A stretch of 64,000 nucleotides of DNA from Sphingomonas citricola (GTDB lineage Bacteria; Pseudomonadota; Alphaproteobacteria; Sphingomonadales; Sphingomonadaceae), in NCBI RefSeq assembly GCF_019429535.1, contig NZ_JAHXZM010000004.1, forward strand, positions 310,001 through 374,000, read 5' to 3'. A model generated the notes under the pieces. That model did no database searches, was not told where the DNA came from, and saw nothing but the letters and a program-made list of their open reading frames with translations. The translations under genes were made by a program, and so were the position numbers. Positions 8,141-16,066 of this stretch are shown here, one piece after another (within the stretch, counting starts at the first letter, position 1; the number at the start of each line of letters is the position of its first letter).

Positions 8141-9274
8141 TCACCGGCAAAATCGTGCGGAGCGGCGGGGGGTTAGGCCACGCGACGGGGGGAGCATCGG
8201 GACGCGGGTCACCGTCGCGACCGCGGCAAGCGCGCCGGGTACGCGCGCCAGTAGCGGCAACACAGGCGCAGCCCAGCGCCGATCGGCGAGCGACCAGACC
8301 AGCCCGGCGTGGCGCAGCGGCGCCGCAACCGCGCGCGCGAACTGCCGCTGCCACGCTGGCGAGCCCCCCGGACCCATGTCGAGGAACGCCTGCGCACTCG
8401 ACAGCCCGCTGGCGAGCGCGATGCCGATCCCTTCGCCCGCGAGCGAGGGGATCACCGCAGCCTGATCGCCGAGCCGAAAGATGCCGGGCGTGGTGTCTCC
8501 GGTGCGCCAGCCGTAGGGTACGTTGGCGACCGCGTCGATCACACCCCAGCCGCCTGACAGCCGATCGGCGAGCGCGGGCGAGGCCGCCGCGAGTTCATGT
8601 AGCAGTGCGTCCGGGCTGCCCGCCGCCCGCAACCGTGAGCGATGCACTGCCATGCACGCGTTCGCGCTGCCGTCTTCCTGCAGCACGATGCCGCAATAAC
8701 CGCGGTTGAACAGGTGCAGCTCGATCGCGTCACCGACCGCGGCGCGCAAGCCGCGCGAAGGCGCCAGCCGCACGCGCAACCCGAGCGTCGGATCGCTGCC
8801 GCGAGCCTCGGCGGGGCGTGCGAGCCCGCGGACGTCGTGCTTGCCGCTGGCGAGCAGCAACGCGTCGGCGGTGATCGTCGCGCCGTCGCCGGTATGGACC
8901 GCGTGGCCGTCGATCGCGCGCACGGTGACGCCGCGCTCTATCCTGGCCCCCAGCGTCTCGGCGCGCGCCTGCAGCACGGTGTCGAGGCGGTGGCGCGACA
9001 CAGCGAGTGCGGGGCGGGGCAACATCGCCTCGCCGCATCGCCCGCCTGCGAACACACGCGCGCGCGTGATCCGCGCGGGATTGAGCGCGTCGGCGTCGAC
9101 GCCGAGCTGTTCGAGCGTCGCGATCGTCCGCCAGCTGACGAACCCGCCGCACAAGGCGTCGCCGGTTTCGCGCGTGCGTTCGACCACGAGCGGTCGCGCA
9201 CCTGCGTGCGCGAGCGTGATCGCCGCGGCAGTGCCCGCGGGGCCTGCGCCGACGATCAGCGGCTGCTGACGCAT
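8141..9274 (-). CDS. FAD-dependent oxidoreductase of the type III PKS operon
   Basis: 377-residue flavoprotein of the geranylgeranyl reductase / UbiH-like group. The FAD-binding motif GAGPAG is at 9-14, with the acidic end of the second strand at VVERT. A second FAD site is IFRLGDQAAVIPSLAGEGIGIAL near 275-297. The ATG at 9274 puts the dinucleotide motif at the extreme N-terminus and overlaps the upstream methyltransferase by 19 bp. Third gene of the PKS-methyltransferase-flavoprotein operon, so it probably hydroxylates, oxidises or reduces the polyketide product (inference from context; compare SrsC in the Streptomyces phenolic-lipid srsABC cluster). Confidence 0.82.
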   Translation of the reverse strand: MRQQPLIVGAGPAGTAAAITLAHAGARPLVVERTRETGDALCGGFVSWRTIATLEQLGVDADALNPARITRARVFAGGRCGEAMLPRPALAVSRHRLDTVLQARAETLGARIERGVTVRAIDGHAVHTGDGATITADALLLASGKHDVRGLARPAEARGSDPTLGLRVRLAPSRGLRAAVGDAIELHLFNRGYCGIVLQEDGSANACMAVHRSRLRAAGSPDALLHELAAASPALADRLSGGWGVIDAVANVPYGWRTGDTTPGIFRLGDQAAVIPSLAGEGIGIALASGLSSAQAFLDMGPGGSPAWQRQFARAVAAPLRHAGLVWSLADRRWAAPVLPLLARVPGALAAVATVTRVPMLPPSRGLTPRRSARFCR

Positions 9275-9942
9275 AACCGGAACGGGAAGGCGGGAAAGAC
9301 GCGCGCATCGACGCCCGCTTGGGAAAGGAGCGGCTGCCATTCGTCGGGGCGGTAGCTCCGCGCGATCGACAGATGGCCGTCGTGGCGCACGATGTCGTGC
9401 CACCCGAACAGCCGCGCGAGGAGTGGCCATCCCGCATAGGCGAAGCGGTGGCGGTGGAGGTCGTTGATCAGCCAACCGGCCTGCGCGTGCGCCGCCATGA
9501 AGCGCAGGAACGCGACGAGCTGGTCGGTCGTCATGTGGTGCGCGACCAGGCTGGAGACGATGAAGTCCCAGTGCTCGCCGGCCAGATCGGCGTAATCGCC
9601 GGTGCGGTAGTCGATCGCGACCGCAGCCGGCGTGTCGGCGCGCGCCGCCGCTTCGCTGCGCGGATTGAGGTCGATTCCGACAAGATCGAAGGTGATGCCG
9701 CGACGCGCACCCCAGCGCGCGATCCGGCGCAGCATGTCGCCGTCGCCGTAGCCGACGTCGAGCAAGCGGTAATGCCCGCCCGGCCGCGTATGCGCGGCGA
9801 GAAAGGCGAGCGTCGGGCGCGCCGCCATCGTCACGACGTTCACCTGCGCCAGATCGCGCACGACCGCGGCATAGGTGTCCGCGGGCAGATCGTCCGCATC
9901 CATCAGCTCGTCGCCGATCGCGCGTTTGGCGAGCGTCGTCAC
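9256..9942 (-). CDS. Class I SAM-dependent methyltransferase of the type III PKS operon
   Basis: 228-residue protein with a Rossmann methyltransferase fold: motif I RLLDVGYGDGDML at about 59-71, acidic strand-2 end DLVGIDLN, and motif IV-like WDFIVSSLVAHHMT. It overlaps the polyketide synthase by 4 bp and the flavoprotein by 19 bp, so all three are almost certainly co-translated. It probably O- or C-methylates the phenolic product. It is not the integral-membrane ICMT-like type found as SrsB in Streptomyces; it is a soluble class I enzyme. Confidence 0.83.
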   Translation of the reverse strand: MTTLAKRAIGDELMDADDLPADTYAAVVRDLAQVNVVTMAARPTLAFLAAHTRPGGHYRLLDVGYGDGDMLRRIARWGARRGITFDLVGIDLNPRSEAAARADTPAAVAIDYRTGDYADLAGEHWDFIVSSLVAHHMTTDQLVAFLRFMAAHAQAGWLINDLHRHRFAYAGWPLLARLFGWHDIVRHDGHLSIARSYRPDEWQPLLSQAGVDARVFPAFPFRLCVSSR

Positions 9943-11024
9943 GCGCTCGGTCCGAACGCGAAGCCCTCCGCGGCGAGGCCGGGGCCGAAGGCGAGCGCGA
10001 CGCCGCGGCGTACCTCGGCGCGCGCCAGCACGCGGGCGAGCACGAACATCAGCGTCGCCGACGACATATTGCCGTTGTCGACCAGCACCGCGCGCGAATC
10101 GGCGAGTGCCGCGGGATCGAGCGCGAGTGCGTGCTCGACCGCGTCGAGGATCGAGCGCCCGCCGGCGTGCACCGCCCAGGCATCGATCTCGTCCGCGGGC
10201 TGCCCCCCGGTGATCTGCGTGACGAGCGCCAGGTCGGCGAGCGCGGTCGCGATCCGACCCGGCACCTCGCCCGACAGATGCATCGCGAAGCCGGTGTCGG
10301 TGATGTCCCAGCGGATCAGCCGATCCGATTCGGCGAGCGTCGTCGCGAACGGTTGCCCGAGCGCCAGACCGTGCGGCTCGGACGAAACCAGCGCGGCGGC
10401 CGCGCCATCACCGAATTGCAGCATCGCGAGCAGCGGCTCGATCTCGTCGACCGCCTGGAGATGGAGCGTCGATAGCTCCACGGTCACGACCAGCACGCGC
10501 GCGTCGCGTTCGGATCGCATGATGTGGCGCGCGGTGCGCAGCGCGGCGACCGCGGCGTAACAGCCCATGAAGCCGATCAATGTCCGCTCGACCGACGGCT
10601 CGAGGCCGAGGCGGCGCGCGATGATCTGGTCGATCCCGGGCGCGACGAACCCCGTACAGCTCGCGACGACGAGGTGCGTCACGCCGTCGAGCGCGACCTG
10701 TTCGCGCAAGCGCGCCACCGCGTCGAGCGCCAGCGCGGGCGCCGCCTCGGCGTAGATCGTCATGCGTGCCGCGGTGCCGGGGTGCGTCGCGCCAGCGTAG
10801 AAGCCACCGTCCCCTACCGGCGATCCCGCCGCCTCGGGCAGCACCGACCAGCGATGACCGATCGCGGCGCGCCCCGCCATGCGATCGAACACCCGCTGCT
10901 CGCGCTCAGGCAGACGCGCGCGCGCCCAGCCGATGAACGCCTGATGGATGTCATGGCCGGGAACGGCGGTGCCGATCGCGTTCAGGTACACGGCAGGAAG
11001 ATCGGGCGACGCCATCGTCATCAA
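9939..11024 (-). CDS. Type III polyketide synthase (chalcone/stilbene synthase family)
   Basis: 361-residue thiolase-fold homodimeric synthase that condenses a starter acyl-CoA with malonyl-CoA units. All catalytic residues are present: Cys123 in VASCTGFVAPG, His286 in WAVHAGGR and Asn319 in VDNGNMSSAT; the C-terminal loop AFGPGL (345-350) matches the family GFGPG. Several start codons lie together (11024, 11021, 11015). First gene of a tightly overlapping operon with a methyltransferase and a flavoprotein, a layout resembling bacterial alkylresorcinol/alkylpyrone (phenolic lipid) clusters. The starter and product cannot be read from the sequence. Confidence 0.92.
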   Translation of the reverse strand: MMTMASPDLPAVYLNAIGTAVPGHDIHQAFIGWARARLPEREQRVFDRMAGRAAIGHRWSVLPEAAGSPVGDGGFYAGATHPGTAARMTIYAEAAPALALDAVARLREQVALDGVTHLVVASCTGFVAPGIDQIIARRLGLEPSVERTLIGFMGCYAAVAALRTARHIMRSERDARVLVVTVELSTLHLQAVDEIEPLLAMLQFGDGAAAALVSSEPHGLALGQPFATTLAESDRLIRWDITDTGFAMHLSGEVPGRIATALADLALVTQITGGQPADEIDAWAVHAGGRSILDAVEHALALDPAALADSRAVLVDNGNMSSATLMFVLARVLARAEVRRGVALAFGPGLAAEGFAFGPSA

Positions 11025-11144
11025 ACGCGGCTGCCCGACGTTCGGGCCCGAAGCAGGGCGATCGACTGCGCCGCCGGCGATGAACGCCCTATCATCGGGA
11101 AGCCCGATCCGCTCGGGCGATCAACACTGCTCGAGAGCAGAAAA

Positions 11145-11231
11145 TGGTGCGGTCGAGAAGACTCGAACTTCCACGGCCTTTCGGCCACAACGACCTCAAC
11201 GTTGCGCGTCTACCAGTTCCGCCACGACCGC
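11145..11231 (-). tRNA. tRNA-Leu (anticodon GAG)
   Basis: On the minus strand the 87 nt fold as a class II tRNA: acceptor GCGGTCG pairs with CGACCGC, then discriminator A and an encoded CCA (11145-11147). The anticodon stem CAACG/CGTTG encloses the loop TTGAGGT, so the anticodon is GAG. A long variable arm (GGCCGAAAGGCC) and T-loop TTCGAGT are present, as expected for leucine. Confidence 0.95.
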
Positions 11232-11274
11232 ACACAATGTTCACCGGGCGGACCCGGCGACTGGCAGGAGCGGG

Positions 11275-11303
11275 CCTCTAGCAAAGCCGTTGGCGCGTGG
11301 CAA
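11275..11303 (-). promoter_or_regulatory. Predicted housekeeping promoter of tRNA-Leu
   Basis: Minus strand TTGCCA, 17-bp spacer, TAGAGG, with the -10 box 44 bp upstream of the tRNA 5' end. The tRNA-Gly gene has the same architecture (TTGCCG-N17-TAGTGG), which supports both. Confidence 0.5.
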
Positions 11304-11357
11304 CGGCGATTGTGCGGGTGCGATCACCTTTCGTGCCTGACAGAAGATCTGAGTTCG

Positions 11358-12086
11358 TCAGCTCGCCTCACCGACGAAGCTGAGGTCGAGCCGCTTCGAC
11401 GAAGCGGGTACGTCGACCTGCGCCGAGTTGAAATCGATCGCGCCGTTCGCGGGCAGCGTGCGTTGCTGCGGGGTGATCGTCCAGCTGAACACGACGCGGC
11501 CGTTTTCATCGCGCAGGTCGGCGCGCAGGTCGGGGACGCGCTGCGCCGCGTAGGACGGATTGGTGATCCGCCCGCTGACCGCGAACAGCTCGGATCCGTT
11601 GGTCATCTGCCGCCGCTCGATCGGATTGTCGACGATGCGCAGCGGCGATTGCGCCGGGCCGATGTTGAACCCTGCCTGCTGCGCGAGGCCGGGTGCGGTG
11701 GTCCACAGGATCACGCCGACGAGCGCGAGCATGATCAGCCCGGCGGCGATCGACGCGATCGTGCGCACCCGCGTCATGTTGCGTCGCGGGCGGAACGGGG
11801 GGCGGTGGGCAAACGCGTCGAAGCCCGCCTGCGCCGGGGCGGCGTCCACCTCGACCACGGGGGATGGCGCATAGGCGGCGGGGGCGAAACCGGCGACGGC
11901 GGGCGTCGGCGAAACCGCGGGTGCTTCATTGCCAACCAGCGCCGGGGCGGGCGCCGCGGGGAGGGCGGGGCCTTCCTGAAACCAGCTATGCCGGCAGTTC
12001 GCGCATCGTACGGTGCGCCCGGTCACGCCGACCGCGGAATCGGGGACGATGTAGCGGGTGCGGCATTCGGGACACTCGAGGATCAT
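11358..12086 (-). CDS. MJ0042-type zinc-finger membrane protein (DUF3426-like)
   Basis: 242-residue protein beginning with an MJ0042 zinc ribbon: C5-x2-C8 and C28-x2-C31 (CPECRTRYIVPDSAVG...VRCANCRHSWF). An Ala/Pro-rich linker follows, then one transmembrane helix (about 110-132), and a C-terminal beta-rich domain (SGRITNPSYAAQRVPDLRADL, SWTITPQQRTLPANGAIDFN) that resembles the DUF3426 domain. Such proteins place the zinc ribbon in the cytoplasm and the C-terminal domain in the periplasm; their function is unknown. It diverges from ftsE, which is a recurrent alphaproteobacterial neighbourhood as far as I recall. Confidence 0.82.
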   Translation of the reverse strand: MILECPECRTRYIVPDSAVGVTGRTVRCANCRHSWFQEGPALPAAPAPALVGNEAPAVSPTPAVAGFAPAAYAPSPVVEVDAAPAQAGFDAFAHRPPFRPRRNMTRVRTIASIAAGLIMLALVGVILWTTAPGLAQQAGFNIGPAQSPLRIVDNPIERRQMTNGSELFAVSGRITNPSYAAQRVPDLRADLRDENGRVVFSWTITPQQRTLPANGAIDFNSAQVDVPASSKRLDLSFVGEAS

Positions 12087-12096
12087 GACGCCACGC

Positions 12097-12113
12097 TTAC
12101 GGTTATCGTAACC
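12097..12113. promoter_or_regulatory. Inverted repeat between the zinc-finger gene and ftsE
   Basis: TTACG-GTTAT-CGTAA overlaps a second inverted repeat GGTTA-TCG-TAACC. It lies 11 bp upstream of the zinc-finger gene start, in the divergent promoter region (12087-12266) shared with ftsE. It could be an operator; no regulator is identifiable. Confidence 0.3.
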
Positions 12114-12266
12114 AACGTAAACACCTCACGTGGCACGCTGGCAAGTATCGGTTGCGAAACGGCATCGGCGATCGTGCTTGCGACGCGAACGGGGAGCGTG
12201 CGACTTGATGAAGGGACGCGCGCTGTGCGATGGCGGGCGTGTTCAGCGAAGGGATGTCGCCGGCCG

Positions 12267-12971
12267 GTGGCCACGATCGTGCAGTTCGAGAATGTGGGGC
12301 TGCGCTACGGGCAGGGGGACGAGGTCCTGTCCGACCTCAGTTTCTCGCTAACCGCGGGCGAATTCTATTTCGTGACGGGGGCGAGCGGAGCGGGGAAGAC
12401 CTCGCTTCTGAAGATGCTGTATCTCGCCCAGCGACCGACGCGTGGGGCGATCCACTTGTTCGGGACCGATGTCGTGACGCTGCCGCGCCAGCGTATCCCC
12501 GGGTTTCGCCGCCGGATCGGCGTGGTGTTCCAGGATTTCCGGCTCGTCCCGCACCTGTCGTTGGCGGACAATATCGCGCTTCCCTTGCGGATTGCGGGCG
12601 TGCTGGAGGACGAGGTCGACGAGGCGGTGTCGGAAATGCTCGCCTGGGTCGGGCTGACCAACCGCGCGCAGGCGCGTCCGTCGACGCTGTCGGGCGGCGA
12701 GCAGCAGCGCGTCGCGATTGCGCGCGCGGTGATCGGCCGCCCCGAGATACTCGTCGCGGACGAGCCGACCGGCAACGTCGACGAGGCGATGGCCGACCGA
12801 TTGTTGCAGCTGTTCGCGTCGTTGAACGGGCTCGGCACGACGCTGGTGATCGCGACGCACGACCTCCAGCTCATCTCGCGCGTGCGATCGGCGCAGATGA
12901 TGCGGATCGACGACGGGCGGCTGCTCGATCCGACCGGCATGCTGCGCCATCCGCCGGGGCGGCACACGTGA
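12267..12971 (+). CDS. ftsE: Cell division ATP-binding protein FtsE
   Basis: 234-residue ABC ATPase that pairs with FtsX to control peptidoglycan hydrolases at the septum. Walker A is GASGAGKTS, the Q-loop VVFQDFRLVPHLS, the signature LSGGEQQRVAIARAV, Walker B ILVADEPTGNVD and the switch His in IATHD. No ATG fits; the GTG at 12267 gives MATIVQFENVGLRYG, a typical FtsE N-terminus, with an AAGGGA stretch upstream. The stop overlaps the ftsX start (GTGA). It is followed by ftsX, ydcF and plsC with overlaps throughout. Confidence 0.95.
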   Translation: MATIVQFENVGLRYGQGDEVLSDLSFSLTAGEFYFVTGASGAGKTSLLKMLYLAQRPTRGAIHLFGTDVVTLPRQRIPGFRRRIGVVFQDFRLVPHLSLADNIALPLRIAGVLEDEVDEAVSEMLAWVGLTNRAQARPSTLSGGEQQRVAIARAVIGRPEILVADEPTGNVDEAMADRLLQLFASLNGLGTTLVIATHDLQLISRVRSAQMMRIDDGRLLDPTGMLRHPPGRHT

Positions 12972-13834
12972 GCGCGGCGAGCACGCGTGTTCTCGACACC
13001 GCGCGAACCGGGCGCGGGATGGTGTGGGTCATCGCGGTGATGCTGTTCCTGACCGTGCTGGCGACCGCGGGCGGGATCGGCACCGCGCGCGCGACCGGCG
13101 CGGTCGGTGTGCAGGTGGGCGGGCGGGCGACCGTGCAAATCGCCGCGGCCGACCCAGGGCGGCGCGAGGCGACGGCGGGCGAGGCGGCATCGCTGCTCGC
13201 CGGGGTGGCGGGGGTCAGCGGCGTACGTGTCGTGCCGCGGGCCGAGATCGCGCAACTGCTGAGCCCGTGGCTGGGTGGGGACGCCGACGACGTCGACCTG
13301 CCGATCCCGGTGCTGGTCGACGTGACGCTGGCGGACGCCGGCGCCGCGCAGCGCGTCCGCCAGGCGCTGGCATCCTTGCCCGGCGCCCGGCTCGATCTGC
13401 ACAGCCAGGCGCTGGCGCCGGTCCGTGCCTTTCTGCGGACGATGAGCATGCTCGCGACGTTGCTGGTCGCGATGATGCTCGGCGCGACCGCGTTCGTCGT
13501 CGTGCTGGCGGCGCGCGCCGGGCTGGAGGCGCACCGCGGCACGATCGAGGTGATGCACATGCTGGGCGCGACCGACGTGCAGGTGGCGCGGCTGTTCCAG
13601 CGGCGATTGTCGCTCGACGCGGCGCTGGGTGCGGCGGTGGGGGGCGTGGCCGGATTGGCTGCGGTCGCGCTGCTGGGGGCGCAGGCGAGCGCGCTCGGGT
13701 CCGAGTTGCTCGGCGCGGTGACGCTCGGCGCGATGGGCTGGGCGGCGCTGGTCGTGCTGCCGTTCGGGTTCGTCGCACTTGCCGCGACCGTTGCGCGGCG
13801 CGCGGTGGTGCGCAGCCTGGGGCAGATGCTGTGA
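12968..13834 (+). CDS. ftsX: Cell division permease FtsX
   Basis: 288-residue integral membrane partner of FtsE. One helix near the N-terminus (about 18-38, MVWVIAVMLFLTVLATAGGIG), a periplasmic loop of roughly 120 residues, then three more helices (about 155-180, 215-235, 255-275) carrying the FtsX-domain block EAHRGTIEVMHMLGATDVQVARLFQRR. Start GTG at 12968 in the GTGA overlap with ftsE. The FtsEX pair transmits ATP hydrolysis to periplasmic cell-wall hydrolases; no EnvC-like partner is encoded in this window. Confidence 0.93.
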   Translation: MSAASTRVLDTARTGRGMVWVIAVMLFLTVLATAGGIGTARATGAVGVQVGGRATVQIAAADPGRREATAGEAASLLAGVAGVSGVRVVPRAEIAQLLSPWLGGDADDVDLPIPVLVDVTLADAGAAQRVRQALASLPGARLDLHSQALAPVRAFLRTMSMLATLLVAMMLGATAFVVVLAARAGLEAHRGTIEVMHMLGATDVQVARLFQRRLSLDAALGAAVGGVAGLAAVALLGAQASALGSELLGAVTLGAMGWAALVVLPFGFVALAATVARRAVVRSLGQML

Positions 13835-14367
13835 TCCGGCGGCTGGTCGGGCTCGCGCTGATCGTCTGGGCGCTGGGGTTCGCCTTGTTCGCGGTGACGC
13901 TGCCGCAGCCGGCGAGCGGCGTGCGGACCGACGGGATCGTCGTGCCGACTGGAGCGGCGGGGCGGATCGACCGCGGGCTTTCGCTGCTGGAGGCGGGGCG
14001 CGCGCGGCGGATGCTGGTGACGGGCACGGCGCCGGGGGTGCGCCAGCAGGATCTGGTGCGCACCTATGGTTACGCGGCGACGTTCGCGTGCTGCGTCGAT
14101 CTGGGCGAGCAGGCGGTCGACACGCGTTCCAATGCCGAGGAGATCGCGGGCTGGGTCGCCGAGCATCGCTACCGCTCGGTCCGGCTGGTCACCTCCAACT
14201 GGCACGCGCGGCGCGCGGCGATGGAACTGGCGCAGTCGCTCGACCCGCAGGTGTCGGTGGTGATCGACGGGGTGCCGAGCCAGCCGAGCCTGACGCAATT
14301 GTTGAACGAATATCACAAGTTGCTGCTGCGCCGCGCGGTGCTGTGGTGGGAGAGTTGGCGTGGGTGA
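13831..14367 (+). CDS. YdcF-family (DUF218) envelope protein
   Basis: 178-residue protein with an N-terminal signal anchor (VIRRLVGLALIVWALGFALFAVTLP) and a DUF218 domain: DGIVVPTGAAGRIDRGLSLLEAGRARRMLVTG, then DTRSNAEEIAGWV and VRLVTSNWHARRAAMEL. DUF218/YdcF proteins lie in or under the inner membrane; SanA and ElyC homologues influence envelope integrity. GTG start at 13831 overlaps the ftsX stop (GTGA) and the 3' end overlaps plsC by 8 bp, so it is translated together with the division and lipid genes. Confidence 0.85.
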   Translation: MIRRLVGLALIVWALGFALFAVTLPQPASGVRTDGIVVPTGAAGRIDRGLSLLEAGRARRMLVTGTAPGVRQQDLVRTYGYAATFACCVDLGEQAVDTRSNAEEIAGWVAEHRYRSVRLVTSNWHARRAAMELAQSLDPQVSVVIDGVPSQPSLTQLLNEYHKLLLRRAVLWWESWRG

Positions 14368-15049
14368 CGTGGTGCGGACCTGGGTGTTCCGCTTGTTCTT
14401 CGCGATCGGATCGCTGATCGTGGTGCTGTTAATCCCGTTCGTCGCGCTGTTCGGGCAGCGCGTGATGATCGCCTATTCGCACGGCTGGGCGCGGTACCAC
14501 ACGCTGATCGCGCGGTGGATCATGGGGGTGCGCGCGCAGATCGGGGGGGCGGCAATCCCCGATGGCCCGGTGCTCTACGCCGCGAAGCACGAGGCGATGT
14601 ACGAGACGCTCGAGCTGCCGTACCGGCTGGGCGGGCCCGCGGTCGTGATCAAGCGCGAGCTGGCGCAGATCCCGCTGTGGGGATGGGCGGCGCGCATCTA
14701 CGGCGCGCTGCCGGTCGATCGCGAGGCGTCCGCGAAGGCGCTGCGGCAATTGATGACCGACGCCGCGGTGTTCAAGGCCGAGGGGCGGTCGGTGATCGTG
14801 TTCCCCGAAGGCACCCGGATGCCGCACGGCGAGCGTCCGCCGCTCCGTTCGGGGTTCGCGGGCCTGTACCGCGCGCTCGGCTATCCGGTGGTGCCGATCG
14901 CGCTCGACAGCGGGAAGCGCTGGCCGCGCAAGGGACACGCGCATTCGGGGCCGGTCCGCGTGCTGATCGGCGAGGCGATCCCGCCCGGGCTGCCGCGGCG
15001 CGAGGCCGAGGAGCGGGTGCACGCCGCGATCAACGCGCTCAACGACTGA
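14360..15049 (+). CDS. plsC: 1-acyl-sn-glycerol-3-phosphate acyltransferase (PlsC family)
   Basis: 229-residue acyltransferase that makes phosphatidic acid from lysophosphatidic acid. One N-terminal membrane helix (about 8-32) precedes the acyltransferase domain: a catalytic His in AAKHEAMYETLELP (H-x4-E rather than the usual H-x4-D), the phosphate-binding FPEGTRMPHGE, and YPVVPIALDSG. The GTG start at 14360 overlaps ydcF. Last gene of the ftsE-ftsX-ydcF-plsC unit. The genome may encode more than one PlsC homologue, so the exact acyl acceptor is unproved. Confidence 0.87.
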   Translation: MGDVVRTWVFRLFFAIGSLIVVLLIPFVALFGQRVMIAYSHGWARYHTLIARWIMGVRAQIGGAAIPDGPVLYAAKHEAMYETLELPYRLGGPAVVIKRELAQIPLWGWAARIYGALPVDREASAKALRQLMTDAAVFKAEGRSVIVFPEGTRMPHGERPPLRSGFAGLYRALGYPVVPIALDSGKRWPRKGHAHSGPVRVLIGEAIPPGLPRREAEERVHAAINALND

Positions 15050-15157
15050 GCGCGGAAGGTCACTAAGGTCGCACTGATCGCGCGCGCCCGCGCGCCCGGA
15101 GCATGATGTCAAATAGCGCCGCCGGGATAGGCGCACTGGGGGCGTGTAGGACAGCCC

Positions 15158-16066
15158 CTAGTCGTGTTTGCGGCCGAAATCGGCGGCGGCGTCATCCTGG
15201 CCCTGGTCGACGATCGAGCGGCGGATCGCGCGGGTGCGCGCAAAACGATCATACAGCGCGTCGCCGTCGCCCCAGCGGATCGCGCGCTGCAATTGCGACA
15301 GGTCCTCGGAGAAGCGTTGCAGCATGTCGAGCACCGCGTCCTTGTTCGACAGGAAAACGTCGCGCCACATGACGGGATCGGACGCGGCGATGCGGGTGAA
15401 GTCGCGGAAGCCCCCCGCGGAGAATTTGATCACCTCGCTCTCCGTCACCTGTTCGAGGTCGTCGGCGGTCCCGACGATCGTATAGGCGATCAGGTGCGGC
15501 AGGTGGCTGGTGACGGCGAGGACGAGGTCGTGGTGGTCGGGCGCCATCTGCTCGACCTCGGCCCCCAGACGCCGCCAGAATTCGGCAACACGTTCGACGC
15601 CGGTGGGATCACTGTCGGCGAGCGGCGTGACGATGCACCAGCGACCGCGGAACAGCGTCGCGAAGCCCGCGTCCGGCCCACTCTGCTCAGTGCCCGCGAC
15701 CGGGTGCGCGGGGATTACCTGCGCGGGCGGCAGGTGCGCAGTGAGCGCGGCGGCGACCGATGCCTTGCAACTGCCGACATCGCTGACGATCGCGTCGGCG
15801 GGCAGCTCGTCGGCGATTTCGGCGGCGACCGCTGCCATCGCGCCGACCGGCACGCACAGGATAACGAGATCGGCGTCGGTCACCGCCGCGCCCGCGGTAT
15901 CGGTCACGTCGTCGGCGAAGCGCAGCGCACGCGCCGCCTCGCGCACCGCCGGGCTCGCGTCATGCCCGGTCAGGCGGACGCTCGGCATATAGTCCCGCAC
16001 CGCGCGCGCGATCGAGGAGCCGATCAGCCCGAGCCCGATGACCGTCACGCGCGCGAAGGGAAGCAT
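15158..16066 (-). CDS. Prephenate/arogenate dehydrogenase
   Basis: 302-residue NAD(P)-dependent dehydrogenase of tyrosine synthesis (TyrA/TyrC family). N-terminal Rossmann motif VIGLGLIGSSIARAV at 8-22, D in LTGHDASPAV, then the family markers SDVGSCKASV, HPVAGTEQSGPDAG (catalytic His) and AVTSHLPHLIAY. There is no chorismate mutase or ACT domain. It overlaps hisC (TAATG at 16064-16068), the common alphaproteobacterial pairing of an aromatic-capable aminotransferase with cyclohexadienyl dehydrogenase. Prephenate versus arogenate specificity cannot be decided. Confidence 0.92.
   Translation of the reverse strand: MLPFARVTVIGLGLIGSSIARAVRDYMPSVRLTGHDASPAVREAARALRFADDVTDTAGAAVTDADLVILCVPVGAMAAVAAEIADELPADAIVSDVGSCKASVAAALTAHLPPAQVIPAHPVAGTEQSGPDAGFATLFRGRWCIVTPLADSDPTGVERVAEFWRRLGAEVEQMAPDHHDLVLAVTSHLPHLIAYTIVGTADDLEQVTESEVIKFSAGGFRDFTRIAASDPVMWRDVFLSNKDAVLDMLQRFSEDLSQLQRAIRWGDGDALYDRFARTRAIRRSIVDQGQDDAAADFGRKHD

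Noticed and set aside
10524..12266. Extension of ftsE upstream as one long plus-strand reading frame
   Set aside because: It would run through tRNA-Leu and the zinc-finger gene; FtsE homology begins at the GTG at 12267.
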